Assembly (NCBI RefSeq): GCF_007830125.1
Contig: NZ_VLLG01000003.1
Span: 920,247 to 984,246 of the forward strand
Reading direction: 5' to 3'
DNA from: Chitinophaga japonensis
Lineage (GTDB): Bacteria; Bacteroidota; Bacteroidia; Chitinophagales; Chitinophagaceae
DNA length: 64,000 nucleotides
Below the pieces are notes generated by a model. The model was not told the origin of the DNA and searched no databases. It saw nothing but the letters and a program-made list of their open reading frames with translations. The stretch's first letter is position 1. Each line of letters starts with the position of its first letter. Position numbers and translations under genes: made by a program. Below, one piece after another: positions 36,713-45,747 of this stretch.

Positions 36713-39700
36713 TTAAAAGGAAACATTCACACCGGCCAGCACAAACCGGCTGCGGGGATAGGCGGCGTAATCCACACCGGGTGTAAGGGGATTATTGCGC
36801 CGCGTGTTGGCCTCCGGGTCATAGCCGGTATACCTGGTGAACGTATGCAGGTTGTTAACCGTAGCGTATATACGAAACCTGGAGAACACCCTGGTTCTTT
36901 TCAGCAGGCGTTCCGGCAGCGAATAGCCGATGGTAACATTGCTGATGCGAAGGAAAGAGCCATCCTCTATGGCAAAGGAATGGAGGAAGTAATTGCCGCC
37001 GGGAGCGCTCCAGTATTTCGTGTCCTTGTTCAGCGCGCGCAACTGCTCCGGGTCCGTTACCCGCACCCCGTTGTCGTCATACCATTTCCAACTGTCTTTC
37101 ATAAAGGACAGCAGGTTGTTATCCTTATAGAGGTAGGCGGTGGTAAACTCGATCTTGTTGGCGTTGTACACCTTGTTGCCATAGGAGAAGTTCACGAATA
37201 TGCTCAGGTCGAAGCCTTTCCAGGCAAACTGCTGGTTAAGGCCGCCGTAGAATTTGGGTTGCGCGTTGCCCAATACGGTCCGGTCGTTCAGGCCGATGAC
37301 CGTCGAGGAATCTTTGGACAGTTTCTTCAGCTTCAGGTCGCCGGGTTGTACTTCTTTGGCGCCCAGCGCGGCGGCGCTGCTGTTGGGGACGCCGGGTTTC
37401 AAAGTATATCGTTGCGTGGCCGCATCGTAGTCAAAATCATCGATGGTATAATAGCCGTCCGTTACGTAGCCGTAGAACTGCCCGATGGGCTGCCCTACTT
37501 CCACCAGGAAATCGGTGAGGCTGTTTACCCAGCCGGACTGCACCAGGTAGGACTGCAGCGGGTTGCCGGAGGGATCTATGCCCAGGCTTACGATCTTGTT
37601 CCTGTTGGAAGCAATATTAAAGCTGGCGTTCCAGGTGAAATTCCGGGTGTTCATCACCACCGCGCTCAATTGTAATTCTATCCCCGTATTCTGGGTGCGC
37701 CCCACGTTCTGTATCTGGTCCGTATAGCCGGTGGTGGTAGGTATTTTCACGCCCAGCAGCAGGTCACGGGTACTGTTGCGGTACAAGTCTATGGAGCCGT
37801 TTATCCTGCTGTTAAATAGGCCGAAGTCAAGGCCCAGGTTGCGGGCCACCGTGGTCTCCCATTTAAGCCGGGGATTGGAAAGGGACAGCGGCGCCAGGCC
37901 GGGCGTTACGGCTTCTTCAAAAGCATAGCTGGAGGTGCTGGTGCCGTACATGGTTTTGAACAGGTCGTTACCGATGCGGTTGTTGCCGGAAGTGCCGATG
38001 CTGACGCGCAGCTTCAGGTCCGAAAGCCAGCGCAGGCCCTGCAGGAAGCGCTCCTGGCTGGCGCGCCAGGCCAGCGCCACGGAGGGGAAGAAGGCGAAGC
38101 CGTTCTCGTACAGGAACTTGGACGACCCGTCCTGGCGCGCCGTAAAAGTGGCCAGGTACCTGCCGTCATAGGCATAGTTGACCCGGCCAAAGAAGGAGAT
38201 CAGGCGGTGCTCCGCTTCTGAAGTGGTGGGCGGGTCCTGTATTTGCCCGGTAGGCGGCGTGGCTTTTTGTATGCCGGCAAAAGCCTGCTCCGGCGTAAGG
38301 TCTACCGGCATCCATTTTACAGTGCTGTTAAAGCTTTTGCTTTTCTGCTGATAGATCTCCTGGCCGGCCAGTACATCGAGATTATGTTTTTTGTTGAAGG
38401 TGTTCTTGTAATTGAGCGTGTTGGAATTGGTGAGGCTCATGGTCTCACCGGTGCCGATCACCACCACGGGCATGTCTGCGTTGGAGCGCGCCACGCTGGT
38501 CACCTTGCCATTATAGGTATTGCTGCGCCGGTTGGTGCCGGTAATACCCGTCACGCTGCGGAAGGTAAGCTGTTTGGTGATATTGTAGCTGAAGTAGCCG
38601 CTAAGGTTTACGTCGTTCCTGTAATCGTATCTCAGTTCGTTATTGGCCAGCAACACGGGGCTGGTCAGGTTGGTGAGGTTGGCGTATTCCGGGTCAAACA
38701 CGTCTACCATGTCCTCGTCGCCCGGCGCAATGAAGGGTTTGTAGCGAACGGCGTTCCGCAAGCGGTTGGTGCCCTGGGAGCCGGTAGCGGAAGTGCCTAC
38801 CCCATCTATGCGCTGGCGGCTGTAGCGGGCGGTGAGGCCTATGCGCAGCCGGTCGGTGGCTTTGTGGTCAAATTTGAAGGAGCCCATGGTGCGCCGGTAG
38901 CCGGAGTTCAGCATGATCCCGTCTTCCGATACATTGTTCAGCGTCAGGTTAAAGGTGGTGGTCTTGGAGCCGCCGCTTACGGTCACCACGTGTGTTTTGT
39001 TCCAGGCATCCCGGCCAAACACTTCATCCTGCCAGGTGGTCAGCGGTACATCACGGTACAGCTCCAGGTCTTCCCAGCGGCCGTATTTATCGCGAAAGGC
39101 CTTTTTGGTAAGATCGTCCGTATTGTAATTGTACAGTTTGTACTGGTACATTGCATAGTCATAGGGCTCCAGCACGTCCAGTTTGTTCACGATCTTCCTG
39201 ATGCCGGCATAGCCGTCGTAGCTCACCTTTGTTTTCATGGCCTTGCCGCCTTTGGTGGTGATGATCACCACCCCGTTGGCGCCGCGCGCGCCGTAAATGG
39301 CGGTAGAGGCGGCGTCTTTCAGCACATCGATGGATTGTATCTCCTGGGGCGAGAGGAGCGACAAGGCGTCCTCCACCTGTATGCCGTCTACAATGTACAG
39401 GGGAGAATTGTCCTGTGTAATGGAGCCGCCGCCGCGCACGCGTATCATTATTTCGGCGCCGGGCTTTCCTTCCGTGGTGGTGACCTGCACCCCGGCGAGG
39501 CGGCCGGCCAGGGCTTCCGCCACGGTATTGGCCGGTATGTCCTTCAATTCTTTGGGCGCGTTCAGGGAAGATACCGCACCGGTAAAGTCTCCGCGCGGCA
39601 CGGTGCCATAGCCCACTACCACCACTTCATTCATCTGGCTGTTGGCCGCCTGCAATTGCACCTGGAGCGTTTGCCCCGCCGCCGCGCTAAGCGTGCGGTT

Positions 39701-39937
39701 TTCATAACCGATGTAGGAGAACACCAGCACTACCTGCTGATCGCTTTTCACCGGCAATGCAAAGCGGCCGTTTACATCCGTGGTAGCCCCTGTCGAGGTG
39801 TTTTTGATGCGTACCGTTACACCGGGTAGCCCGTCCCCGGTTTCTTTGCTGGTAACGGTCCCTGTTACCTGGCGGCTTTGGGCAAAGCCGGTCAGACTGC
39901 CATATAGTATGGCAGTAAGGAGTAGTAGTCTTTTCAT
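36713..39937 (-). CDS. SusC/RagA family TonB-dependent outer-membrane transporter
   Basis: The 1074-aa protein has a signal peptide (SLTGFAQ), a carboxypeptidase-like N-terminal domain (about 24-105: VTGTVTSKETGDGLPGVTVR), NEVVVVGYGT as TonB-box-like segment, and a plug (about 115-230) with the SusC signature SPLYIVDGIQ and IYGARGANGVVIITTKGG. A 22-strand barrel ends ...YPRSRFVLAGVNVSF with terminal Phe. It imports oligosaccharides through the outer membrane with SusD. No anti-sigma factor or hybrid two-component regulator is adjacent. Confidence 0.96.
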   Translation of the reverse strand: MKRLLLLTAILYGSLTGFAQSRQVTGTVTSKETGDGLPGVTVRIKNTSTGATTDVNGRFALPVKSDQQVVLVFSYIGYENRTLSAAAGQTLQVQLQAANSQMNEVVVVGYGTVPRGDFTGAVSSLNAPKELKDIPANTVAEALAGRLAGVQVTTTEGKPGAEIMIRVRGGGSITQDNSPLYIVDGIQVEDALSLLSPQEIQSIDVLKDAASTAIYGARGANGVVIITTKGGKAMKTKVSYDGYAGIRKIVNKLDVLEPYDYAMYQYKLYNYNTDDLTKKAFRDKYGRWEDLELYRDVPLTTWQDEVFGRDAWNKTHVVTVSGGSKTTTFNLTLNNVSEDGIMLNSGYRRTMGSFKFDHKATDRLRIGLTARYSRQRIDGVGTSATGSQGTNRLRNAVRYKPFIAPGDEDMVDVFDPEYANLTNLTSPVLLANNELRYDYRNDVNLSGYFSYNITKQLTFRSVTGITGTNRRSNTYNGKVTSVARSNADMPVVVIGTGETMSLTNSNTLNYKNTFNKKHNLDVLAGQEIYQQKSKSFNSTVKWMPVDLTPEQAFAGIQKATPPTGQIQDPPTTSEAEHRLISFFGRVNYAYDGRYLATFTARQDGSSKFLYENGFAFFPSVALAWRASQERFLQGLRWLSDLKLRVSIGTSGNNRIGNDLFKTMYGTSTSSYAFEEAVTPGLAPLSLSNPRLKWETTVARNLGLDFGLFNSRINGSIDLYRNSTRDLLLGVKIPTTTGYTDQIQNVGRTQNTGIELQLSAVVMNTRNFTWNASFNIASNRNKIVSLGIDPSGNPLQSYLVQSGWVNSLTDFLVEVGQPIGQFYGYVTDGYYTIDDFDYDAATQRYTLKPGVPNSSAAALGAKEVQPGDLKLKKLSKDSSTVIGLNDRTVLGNAQPKFYGGLNQQFAWKGFDLSIFVNFSYGNKVYNANKIEFTTAYLYKDNNLLSFMKDSWKWYDDNGVRVTDPEQLRALNKDTKYWSAPGGNYFLHSFAIEDGSFLRISNVTIGYSLPERLLKRTRVFSRFRIYATVNNLHTFTRYTGYDPEANTRRNNPLTPGVDYAAYPRSRFVLAGVNVSF

Positions 39938-40242
39938 AAGTGGAATTAAGAAGTTGATATCATATTATGCCTGCAGCACGCCGCGGCATGATCGTCATAA
40001 AGAAATAGTCTGATTGATTATTGTGAAAACTGCTCTTGTACCCGAAAAGAAATGATCGGCAATCTGTGTTTAACATTTTTCATAACGCGTGAAATAAAGT
40101 GAACAATGGCTGCTCTCAAAGACAAATGCCAGGTATAGTCATCTGGTAACAGATTCCACAGGGTATATTTCCAAGGCCACTGTAAACAAGTATACTTTGC
40201 AATTTCCTATTTGCCAACGGTTTTGATCCTTTTATTTACGCA

Positions 40243-40260
40243 ATCGTTCCCGGTAACGAT
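40243..40260. promoter_or_regulatory. 18-bp near-palindrome, candidate LacI-type operator
   Basis: ATCGTT and AACGAT flank a CCCGGT centre. All but one symmetric base pair (positions 7 and 12) of the 18-bp site match. The length, central CG and outer AT/GC pattern resemble LacI/GalR operators. It lies about 305 nt before the susC ATG and 95 nt before the phosphodiesterase ATG. No LacI gene is in the window. Confidence 0.4.
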
Positions 40261-40265
40261 CTCAA

Positions 40266-40333
40266 AAATTCCAAATCCCAAATTCCAAATGTTAGTGAAG
40301 TGATAGCCGCCAGTTTGGAATTTGGGATTTGGA
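40266..40333. repeat. Heptad palindrome 7 (AAATTCC-type) between divergent genes
   Basis: Perfect 20-bp inverted repeat (40270-40289 with 40314-40333), loop 24 nt. Left units are AAATTCC, then AAATCCC, from 40266. The loop has TTAGTGAAG (40292-40300), shared with the loop of palindrome 3. It lies upstream of both flanking genes, so it is not a simple transcript terminator. Confidence 0.9.
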
Positions 40334-40355
40334 TGCTGGAATTTTCTATTTTCAC

Positions 40356-40850
40356 ATGATGAAGAAAATAGGCCTGATGTCAGACACGCACAGCTACCTG
40401 CACCCGCAGGTGTTTAAATATTTTGAACAGGTAGACGAGATCTGGCATGCGGGCGATATCGGCAATGTGACCCTGGCGGACGAACTGGAAGCCTTCAGGC
40501 CTTTCCGCGCAGTATACGGCAATATTGACGGGGCAGATATCCGTATCCGCTACCCGGAGCAGCTTTTCTTTGAAGCGGAAGGCGTGCCCGTATGCATGAT
40601 CCACATTGGCGGCTACCCGGGAAAGTATGCGCCGGGCGTAAAGGAGCTGCTGCTGCAAAAGGCGCCCAAACTCTTTATCTGCGGGCATTCCCATATTCTA
40701 AAGGTGATGCCGGACCCTAAGCTGCAGTTGCTGCACATCAACCCCGGCGCCTGCGGGCAGCAGGGCTGGCACAAGGTAAAGACGCTGGTACGTTTTGAGC
40801 TGCGGGCGGGGAACATTCAAAACCTGGAGGTAATAGAGTTGAAAAAATAA
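40356..40850 (+). CDS. YfcE/MJ0936-type metallophosphoesterase
   Basis: The 164-aa protein has the calcineurin-like motifs in order: MSDTHSY (metal DxH, about 7-13), HAGDIGN (about 32-38), YGNIDG (about 54-59), MIHIGG (about 82-87) and CGHSHILK (about 110-117). Small enzymes of this family hydrolyse phosphodiesters, and their physiological substrate is usually unknown. The ATG at 40356 follows the heptad palindrome; 40359 is an alternative. Confidence 0.92.
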   Translation: MMKKIGLMSDTHSYLHPQVFKYFEQVDEIWHAGDIGNVTLADELEAFRPFRAVYGNIDGADIRIRYPEQLFFEAEGVPVCMIHIGGYPGKYAPGVKELLLQKAPKLFICGHSHILKVMPDPKLQLLHINPGACGQQGWHKVKTLVRFELRAGNIQNLEVIELKK

Positions 40851-40962
40851 AAAAGGAAAAGTAAAAAATTAAAAAAAGCGATTAATCATAAAAGTAAGGC
40901 AGCTCCTCTGTTATGAAGGGCTGCCTTACTTTTTTTACTTTTTTCTTTTTTACATTTTACTT
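40842..40962. repeat. Heptad palindrome 8 with GGCAGC hairpin (bidirectional terminator)
   Basis: A 12-bp inner stem (40891-40902 with 40921-40932; core GGCAGC/GCTGCC) is nested in A-rich (left) and T-rich (right) arms with 7-nt steps (TAAAAAA, GGAAAAG on the left; TTTTTCT, ATTTTAC on the right). It lies between the convergent phosphodiesterase and aconitase genes and overlaps both ends. The core and flanks resemble palindrome 5. Confidence 0.82.
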
Positions 40963-43227
40963 CACTGCGGCGAATTGTGAACGGATCACGTTCAGCGCGC
41001 CACCTGCCTTGAACCACTCGATCTGTTGCTCATTGTAGGTGTGGTTAACGGTGATCTCGTCGCTGCTGCCGTTCTTGTGGTTTAATACCACGGTGAGCGG
41101 CTTGCCGGGCGCAAACTCGTTCAGGCCCACGATATCGATCACATCATCTTCCTGCACTTTCTCGTAATCCTCCTTATCGGCAAAGGTCAGCGCCAGCATA
41201 CCCTGCTTCTTCAGGTTGGTTTCGTGAATACGTGCAAAGGATTTTACCAGGATGGCCCTTACGCCCAGGTGACGGGGCTCCATGGCGGCATGCTCACGGC
41301 TGGAGCCTTCGCCATAGTTCTCATCGCCTACTACTACGGAGCCGATGCCGGCGGCTTTGTAAGCGCGCTGGGTAGCCGGTACGGGACCGTATTCGCCGTT
41401 AAGCTGGTTCTTCACGGAATCCGTCTTATCGTTGAAGGCGTTCACCGCGCCGATCAGCATGTTATTGGAGATGTTGTCCAGGTGGCCGCGGTATTTCAGC
41501 CAGGGGCCTGCCATGGAAATATGGTCGGTGGTACATTTGCCTTTGGCCTTTATCAGCAGCTTCAGCCCTTTCAGGTCGGTGCCTTCCCAGGGAGCAAAGG
41601 GGCTCAGTAACTGCAGGCGGTCGCTTTCCGGGGATACCACTACCTGTACGCCGCTGCCGTCTACTGCAGGGGCCTGGTAACCGGCGTCTTCCACATCAAA
41701 GCCTTTGGAGGGCAGCTCAAAGCCGGTAGGCTCGTCCAGCATCACTTCCTGGCCGTCTTTGTTCTTCAGCTTGTCGGTGAGCGGGTTAAAGGTCAGGTCG
41801 CCGGCAATGGCCAGGGCGGTCACTATTTCCGGGGAGGCTACAAATGCGTGGGTAGCGGCGAGGCCGTCATTACGTTTCGCAAAGTTGCGGTTAAAAGAAG
41901 TAATGATGGAGTTCTTACGGTTGGGATCGTCGATATGACGGGCCCATTGACCGATACAGGGACCGCAGGCATTGGCCAGCACTACGCCGCCTATCTGGTC
42001 AAAGGTATTCAGCAGGCCGTCGCGCTCTATGGTAAAGCGTACCAGCTCGGAGCCCGGGGTGATGGTGAATTCTGATTTCACTTCCAGGTGCTTGTCGATG
42101 GCTTGTTTTGCCAGGGAGGCGGAGCGGGTGATATCTTCGTAGGAAGAGTTGGTGCAGGAGCCGATCAGGGCTACTTCCAGCTTTTCCGGCCAGTTGTTCT
42201 CTTTTACAGCCTGTGCAAACTTGGAGATGGGCCATGCCAGGTCCGGTGTGAAAGGACCGTTCACATGCGGTTCCAGCTCGCTCAGGTTGATCTCTATCAC
42301 CTGGTCGTAGTATTTGGACGGATCGGCATACACCTCGGCATCCGGGCGCAGGTGATCCTTAATGGCGTCTGCCATGGCGGCTACTTCCGTACGGCCGGTG
42401 GCTTTCAGGTAGGCAGCCATTTTATCGTCATAGGTAAATACGGAGCAGGTAGCGCCTATTTCCGCACCCATGTTACAGATGGTGCCTTTACCGGTAGCGC
42501 TCATGCTGTCCGCGCCTTCGCCAAAGTATTCCACGATGCAGCCGGTGCCGCCCTTTACGGTCAGGATACCAGCCACTTTCAGGATCACGTCTTTGGCGGA
42601 GGTCCAACCGCTCATTTTGCCGGTCAGCTTTACGCCGATCAGCTTGGGCATTTTCAGTTCCCATGCCAGGCCGGCCATTACATCTACCGCATCGGCGCCG
42701 CCTACGCCAATGGCCAGCATGCCTAAGCCGCCGGCATTGGGGGTGTGGGAGTCCGTACCGATCATCATACCGCCGGGGAAGGCGTAGTTTTCCAGCACTA
42801 CCTGGTGAATGATACCGGCGCCGGGCTTCCAGAAACCGATACCGTATTTATTGGAAATAGAGGAAAGGAACTCGTATACTTCTTTATTGGTGTCCAGCGC
42901 AGTGGCCAGGTCTTCCTGGGCCCCTGTTTTGGCCTGGATAAGGTGATCACAGTGTACAGTGGAGGGAACCGCTACTTTATCCCGCCCGCAGGTCATGAAC
43001 TGCAACAAGGCCATCTGGGCGGTGGCATCCTGCATGGCCACACGGTCCGGGGCAAACTCCACGTAGGATTTTCCCCTTTCATACGGCGTAGTAGCAGGAT
43101 TGAAAAGGTGGGCGTATAAGATCTTTTCTGCCAGTGTGAGCGGACGGCCTAACAGTTTACGGGTAGCTTCCACCTTACCCGGCAGTGCCGCATACACTTT
43201 TTTAATCATTTCAATATCAAACACCAT
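40957..43227 (-). CDS. Aconitate hydratase (mitochondrial-type)
   Basis: The 756-aa [4Fe-4S] enzyme interconverts citrate and isocitrate in the TCA cycle. Cluster cysteines are visible in [10 protein letters not shown] (about 375-384) and [11 protein letters not shown] (about 435-445). Other family motifs are [10 protein letters not shown] near 90, [15 protein letters not shown] near 155 and the swivelling domain's [15 protein letters not shown] near 640. The N-terminal order and size match eukaryotic ACO2 rather than AcnB. It is monocistronic here. Confidence 0.96.
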   Translation of the reverse strand: MVFDIEMIKKVYAALPGKVEATRKLLGRPLTLAEKILYAHLFNPATTPYERGKSYVEFAPDRVAMQDATAQMALLQFMTCGRDKVAVPSTVHCDHLIQAKTGAQEDLATALDTNKEVYEFLSSISNKYGIGFWKPGAGIIHQVVLENYAFPGGMMIGTDSHTPNAGGLGMLAIGVGGADAVDVMAGLAWELKMPKLIGVKLTGKMSGWTSAKDVILKVAGILTVKGGTGCIVEYFGEGADSMSATGKGTICNMGAEIGATCSVFTYDDKMAAYLKATGRTEVAAMADAIKDHLRPDAEVYADPSKYYDQVIEINLSELEPHVNGPFTPDLAWPISKFAQAVKENNWPEKLEVALIGSCTNSSYEDITRSASLAKQAIDKHLEVKSEFTITPGSELVRFTIERDGLLNTFDQIGGVVLANACGPCIGQWARHIDDPNRKNSIITSFNRNFAKRNDGLAATHAFVASPEIVTALAIAGDLTFNPLTDKLKNKDGQEVMLDEPTGFELPSKGFDVEDAGYQAPAVDGSGVQVVVSPESDRLQLLSPFAPWEGTDLKGLKLLIKAKGKCTTDHISMAGPWLKYRGHLDNISNNMLIGAVNAFNDKTDSVKNQLNGEYGPVPATQRAYKAAGIGSVVVGDENYGEGSSREHAAMEPRHLGVRAILVKSFARIHETNLKKQGMLALTFADKEDYEKVQEDDVIDIVGLNEFAPGKPLTVVLNHKNGSSDEITVNHTYNEQQIEWFKAGGALNVIRSQFAAVK

Positions 43228-43400
43228 GAGAAATAAAAAATTTAAGAGCGGTTAAAAATTGCACCGCGAAATTAACTAAAATCGTGAATATTTCTGCACA
43301 AATGCCGGGCCATATAGGGGGCAGCATGCCCGGCAGGCCGGGACCAGCCTCTTGTTTTTCCCCCGGAAATTTATTATCTTTTACATAGGTCGGGTGGAAC

Positions 43401-43431
43401 TTGCGTTTCACATCGGATTTTAATAAATTTG
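43401..43431 (+). promoter_or_regulatory. Promoter of the PspC-like gene, predicted leaderless
   Basis: TTG at 43401-43403, a 20-nt spacer and an exact TAAATTTG at 43424-43431. The ATG at 43436 is only 5 nt beyond the box, so the transcript should start at or just beside the start codon. Confidence 0.6.
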
Positions 43432-43435
43432 ATAT

Positions 43436-43657
43436 ATGAAGCGTTTTAAGGATTTTGTGGAATGGCAGGCCTTTGGCGTATGCGCCGCCATAGGCGAAAA
43501 GCTGGGAGTGGCCACTTCCCGTATCCGGCTGTTTTTCATCTATGCTTCCTTCCTTACGATGGGGTCGCCGGTGATCATTTACATGATACTGGCTTTTTGG
43601 GTGAACATGAAGAATTATATCCTCAATGCCCGGCGCAACCCGTTAAGATACCTGTAA
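43436..43657 (+). CDS. Small PspC-domain protein
   Basis: The 73-aa membrane protein shows the PspC pattern: FGVCAAIGEKLGVATSRIRL (13-32), then a hydrophobic segment through FFIYASFLTMGSPVIIYMIL (33-52), and a basic tail. PspC proteins act in envelope stress, usually with PspA/B, which are not seen here. It lies 23 nt before the thioredoxin-like gene and probably shares its transcript. Confidence 0.8.
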   Translation: MKRFKDFVEWQAFGVCAAIGEKLGVATSRIRLFFIYASFLTMGSPVIIYMILAFWVNMKNYILNARRNPLRYL

Positions 43658-43680
43658 TTTCCCTAAATTTACAGTGCATC

Positions 43681-44247
43681 ATGGCCCGCACCCCTTCCCA
43701 TATGGTCCCTCTAGGCACCCCGGCGCCAGACTTTGAGCTGCTGGATGTGATATCCGGGAAAATGATCCATTTGGCCGCGCTGCCGCCCGCCATTGGTACC
43801 GTTATTATGTTCATCTGCAATCACTGCCCCTTTGTACGCTACATACAACCGGAACTGGTAAGGCTTACGCGGGAGTATATTGTAAAGGGCATCCGTTTCC
43901 TGGCCATCAGTGCCAATGATGCCCGGCAATACCCCGAAGACGGGCCGGAGCACATGCTGGAGGTGGCCAGGGAGCTGTGCTACCCCTTTCCCTACCTTTA
44001 TGACGAAACCCAGGAAACCGCCCGCGCTTACGAGGCCGCCTGTACCCCCGACTTCTTTATTTATGACCGCCAGATGAAACTGGTATACCGCGGCCAGATG
44101 GACGATGCCCGCCCCGGTAATGACCAGCCGCTGAACGGTAAGGATATGCGCGCCGCCCTGGATGCGCTGATCAAGGGCGAACCGGTAAGCCCCCTGCAGA
44201 AACCCAGCCTGGGTTGCAACATTAAATGGAAAATGGAGATGATATAA
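43681..44247 (+). CDS. Thioredoxin-like / AhpC-TSA family protein
   Basis: The 188-aa protein has APDFELLDVISGK (15-27) and the redox-type motif CNHCPF (Cys46, Cys49), then IRFLAISANDARQYPED and TPDFFIYDRQMKLVYRGQMDD, the strand around the cis-Pro of the thioredoxin fold. It has no signal peptide and so is cytosolic. The family includes thiol peroxidase-like proteins of unknown partner. ATG 43681 gives the PspC-family spacing of 23 nt; ATG 43702 is an alternative. Confidence 0.85.
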   Translation: MARTPSHMVPLGTPAPDFELLDVISGKMIHLAALPPAIGTVIMFICNHCPFVRYIQPELVRLTREYIVKGIRFLAISANDARQYPEDGPEHMLEVARELCYPFPYLYDETQETARAYEAACTPDFFIYDRQMKLVYRGQMDDARPGNDQPLNGKDMRAALDALIKGEPVSPLQKPSLGCNIKWKMEMI

Positions 44248-44391
44248 GTTATTGTGAATGACCTGCTTGCCAGATAAATTAACAAAAAATTAAATATTTT
44301 TTGGCAATATTTTAAACTTTCCCCTTTTCTCCCGCTCTAAGCTGCAGTGGTTGCCACCTAATGGTGACCCTATCTTAACCGTAAAACTTGT

Positions 44392-45195
44392 ATGATGAAC
44401 GTTTCATTGAGAAACCTTTTGACCAGTGCGCTGGTAATGACCGGCGTTTTGTTCTTTGCTTCCTGTTCTAAAAATGACAGCAGCAACAGCGGGAAAGCCC
44501 GTTTCCAGGTAGCGCTTACCGATGACCCGGGCGATTTCAAAGCCGTGTACATTGATGTACAGGATGTGAACATCAACTACACTGACAGCGATGACGACGG
44601 CTGGGAATCCTTACCGGGGGTTAAAACAGGCATGTACAACCTGCTGACACTGGTAAACGACAAGGACACCGTGCTGGCAGATGCCTACATCAACACCGGC
44701 GTGGTGAAAGAGATCCGCCTGGTGCTGGGAGAAGACAATTTCGTAGTGACCAACGATGGTGACTCCATCCGCCTGCAGACGCCCAGCGGCCAGTCTTCCG
44801 GCGTAAAGCTGAAGCTCAATTCCACGGTAGCGGCGGATGTGCTCTACAAGCTGGTGCTGGATTTTGATGTGGCGAAATCCATTCACGAGGCCGGCAATGC
44901 AGGCAAATACATGCTGAAGCCGGTGATACGCGGCTTCATGGAAGCCCAGGGTGGCAGCATTAAAGGCGTGGTAGCGCCGGATTCCGTAACAACAGCCGTA
45001 CTGGCCATCAGCGGCGTAGATACAGTGGCCAGCACGTATACAGACAACGGTAATTACCTGATAAAAGGTATTGATGCGGGTACCTATTCCCTGCACTTCA
45101 TTCCTACAGACACCACCTTCAGCACGGCTGTAAAGGATGGGGTAACGGTAACATTGGGCCAGGTAACGACTGTGGATACACTGAGGCTACAGTAA
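44392..45195 (+). CDS. DUF4382 lipoprotein
   Basis: The 267-aa lipoprotein has lipobox FFASC (Cys about 24). DUF4382 occupies about 35-170: ARFQVALTDDPGDFKAVYID, VNINYTDSDDDGWESL, VLADAYINTGVVKEIRLVLG and SGVKLKLNSTV. A C-terminal beta-sandwich of carboxypeptidase-regulatory type (about 185-267: IKGVVAPDSVTTAVLAISG, GNYLIKGIDAGTYSLHF) follows. The function is unknown; it should be anchored to an outer or inner membrane. It is monocistronic and followed by a heptad palindrome. Confidence 0.88.
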   Translation: MMNVSLRNLLTSALVMTGVLFFASCSKNDSSNSGKARFQVALTDDPGDFKAVYIDVQDVNINYTDSDDDGWESLPGVKTGMYNLLTLVNDKDTVLADAYINTGVVKEIRLVLGEDNFVVTNDGDSIRLQTPSGQSSGVKLKLNSTVAADVLYKLVLDFDVAKSIHEAGNAGKYMLKPVIRGFMEAQGGSIKGVVAPDSVTTAVLAISGVDTVASTYTDNGNYLIKGIDAGTYSLHFIPTDTTFSTAVKDGVTVTLGQVTTVDTLRLQ

Positions 45196-45203
45196 GTAAC
45201 GAA

Positions 45204-45295
45204 GCTGAAAGCATAACGCATAAAGCAAAAAGCTGATTGCCTCGTAGATATTCGCGACAATCAGCTTTTTGCTTTTTGCTTTCAGCTTTATGCTT
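45204..45295. repeat. Heptad palindrome 9 (GCATAAA-type)
   Basis: 18-bp perfect stem (45222-45239 with 45258-45275), loop 18 nt, extended by five left units in strict 7-nt register from 45204 (GCTGAAA, then GCATAAC, etc.) and similar right units. It lies between convergent genes, so it could end both transcripts. Confidence 0.92.
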
Positions 45296-45695
45296 ATTCC
45301 AAATGGAAATTGGTCATTCCATGATAGTGGTTCTGCAGTTGGTTGACCGTTAGCGTTCCCTTGATCTCCCGGTGTTCGTCCCGGTAATCCAGCCGGGTCA
45401 TGTCCTGCCCGTCCTGCTGGTACAGTTTTATGCTGAACGGGCCGCGTACATATACAGCGCTGCCGTTGCTGGACTGTGTTTCATCCTTCTGGAATTTGAG
45501 GCGCAGTAACTGCGTTTCGTCCAGCGGAATGGGGTGCAGGCTTTCCAGGTCGTACCAGAATTCCTGCTCTTCATGGGTTAATACGCATACCTGCTTATCC
45601 TCATGATTGATCTCCAGTACTTTGCCTTCCACCAGGCTGCCTTCATACGCTACTAATACCGTATCACCTGTTTTTACATCTTGTAAACGGATCAT
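45294..45695 (-). CDS. Conserved hypothetical protein
   Basis: The 133-aa cytosolic protein begins with a small beta-barrel-like stretch (MIRLQDVKTGDTVLVAYEG, EGKVLEINHEDKQVCVLTHE) reminiscent of SH3/KOW-like folds. A more variable part ends NHYHGMTNFHLE. I do not recognise a named family. It lies 52 nt beyond the kdsA stop, on the same strand, converging with the DUF4382 gene. It may share a transcript with another gene only if read through; its upstream neighbour kdsA ends inside the 3' side of the locus. Confidence 0.65.
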   Translation of the reverse strand: MIRLQDVKTGDTVLVAYEGSLVEGKVLEINHEDKQVCVLTHEEQEFWYDLESLHPIPLDETQLLRLKFQKDETQSSNGSAVYVRGPFSIKLYQQDGQDMTRLDYRDEHREIKGTLTVNQLQNHYHGMTNFHLE

Positions 45696-45747
45696 GGTGA
45701 AATTGAATTTAGTGTAGCATGAATTTAAAGAAAAAACTGCACAAAAA

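Larger units (their letters stand above)
39938..40355. other. Intergenic region between divergent susC and phosphodiesterase genes
   Basis: This gene-free stretch of about 420 nt must hold the susC promoter (minus strand) and the promoter of the phosphodiesterase. I see no ORF, tRNA or insertion sequence. It contains a LacI-like palindrome (40243-40260) and heptad palindrome 7 (40266-40333). I could not place a consensus -33/-7 pair for susC with confidence. Confidence 0.5.

Noticed and set aside
38243..39829. 528-aa open frame on the plus strand within the susC gene
   Set aside because: It is antisense to the well-supported SusC gene, has the composition of a shadow frame (His/Val/Gly-rich) and no family motif.
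40266..40333. Invertible promoter upstream of susC, as in Bacteroides phase variation
   Set aside because: The inverted arms flank only 24 nt, too little for a promoter segment, and no invertase gene is near.
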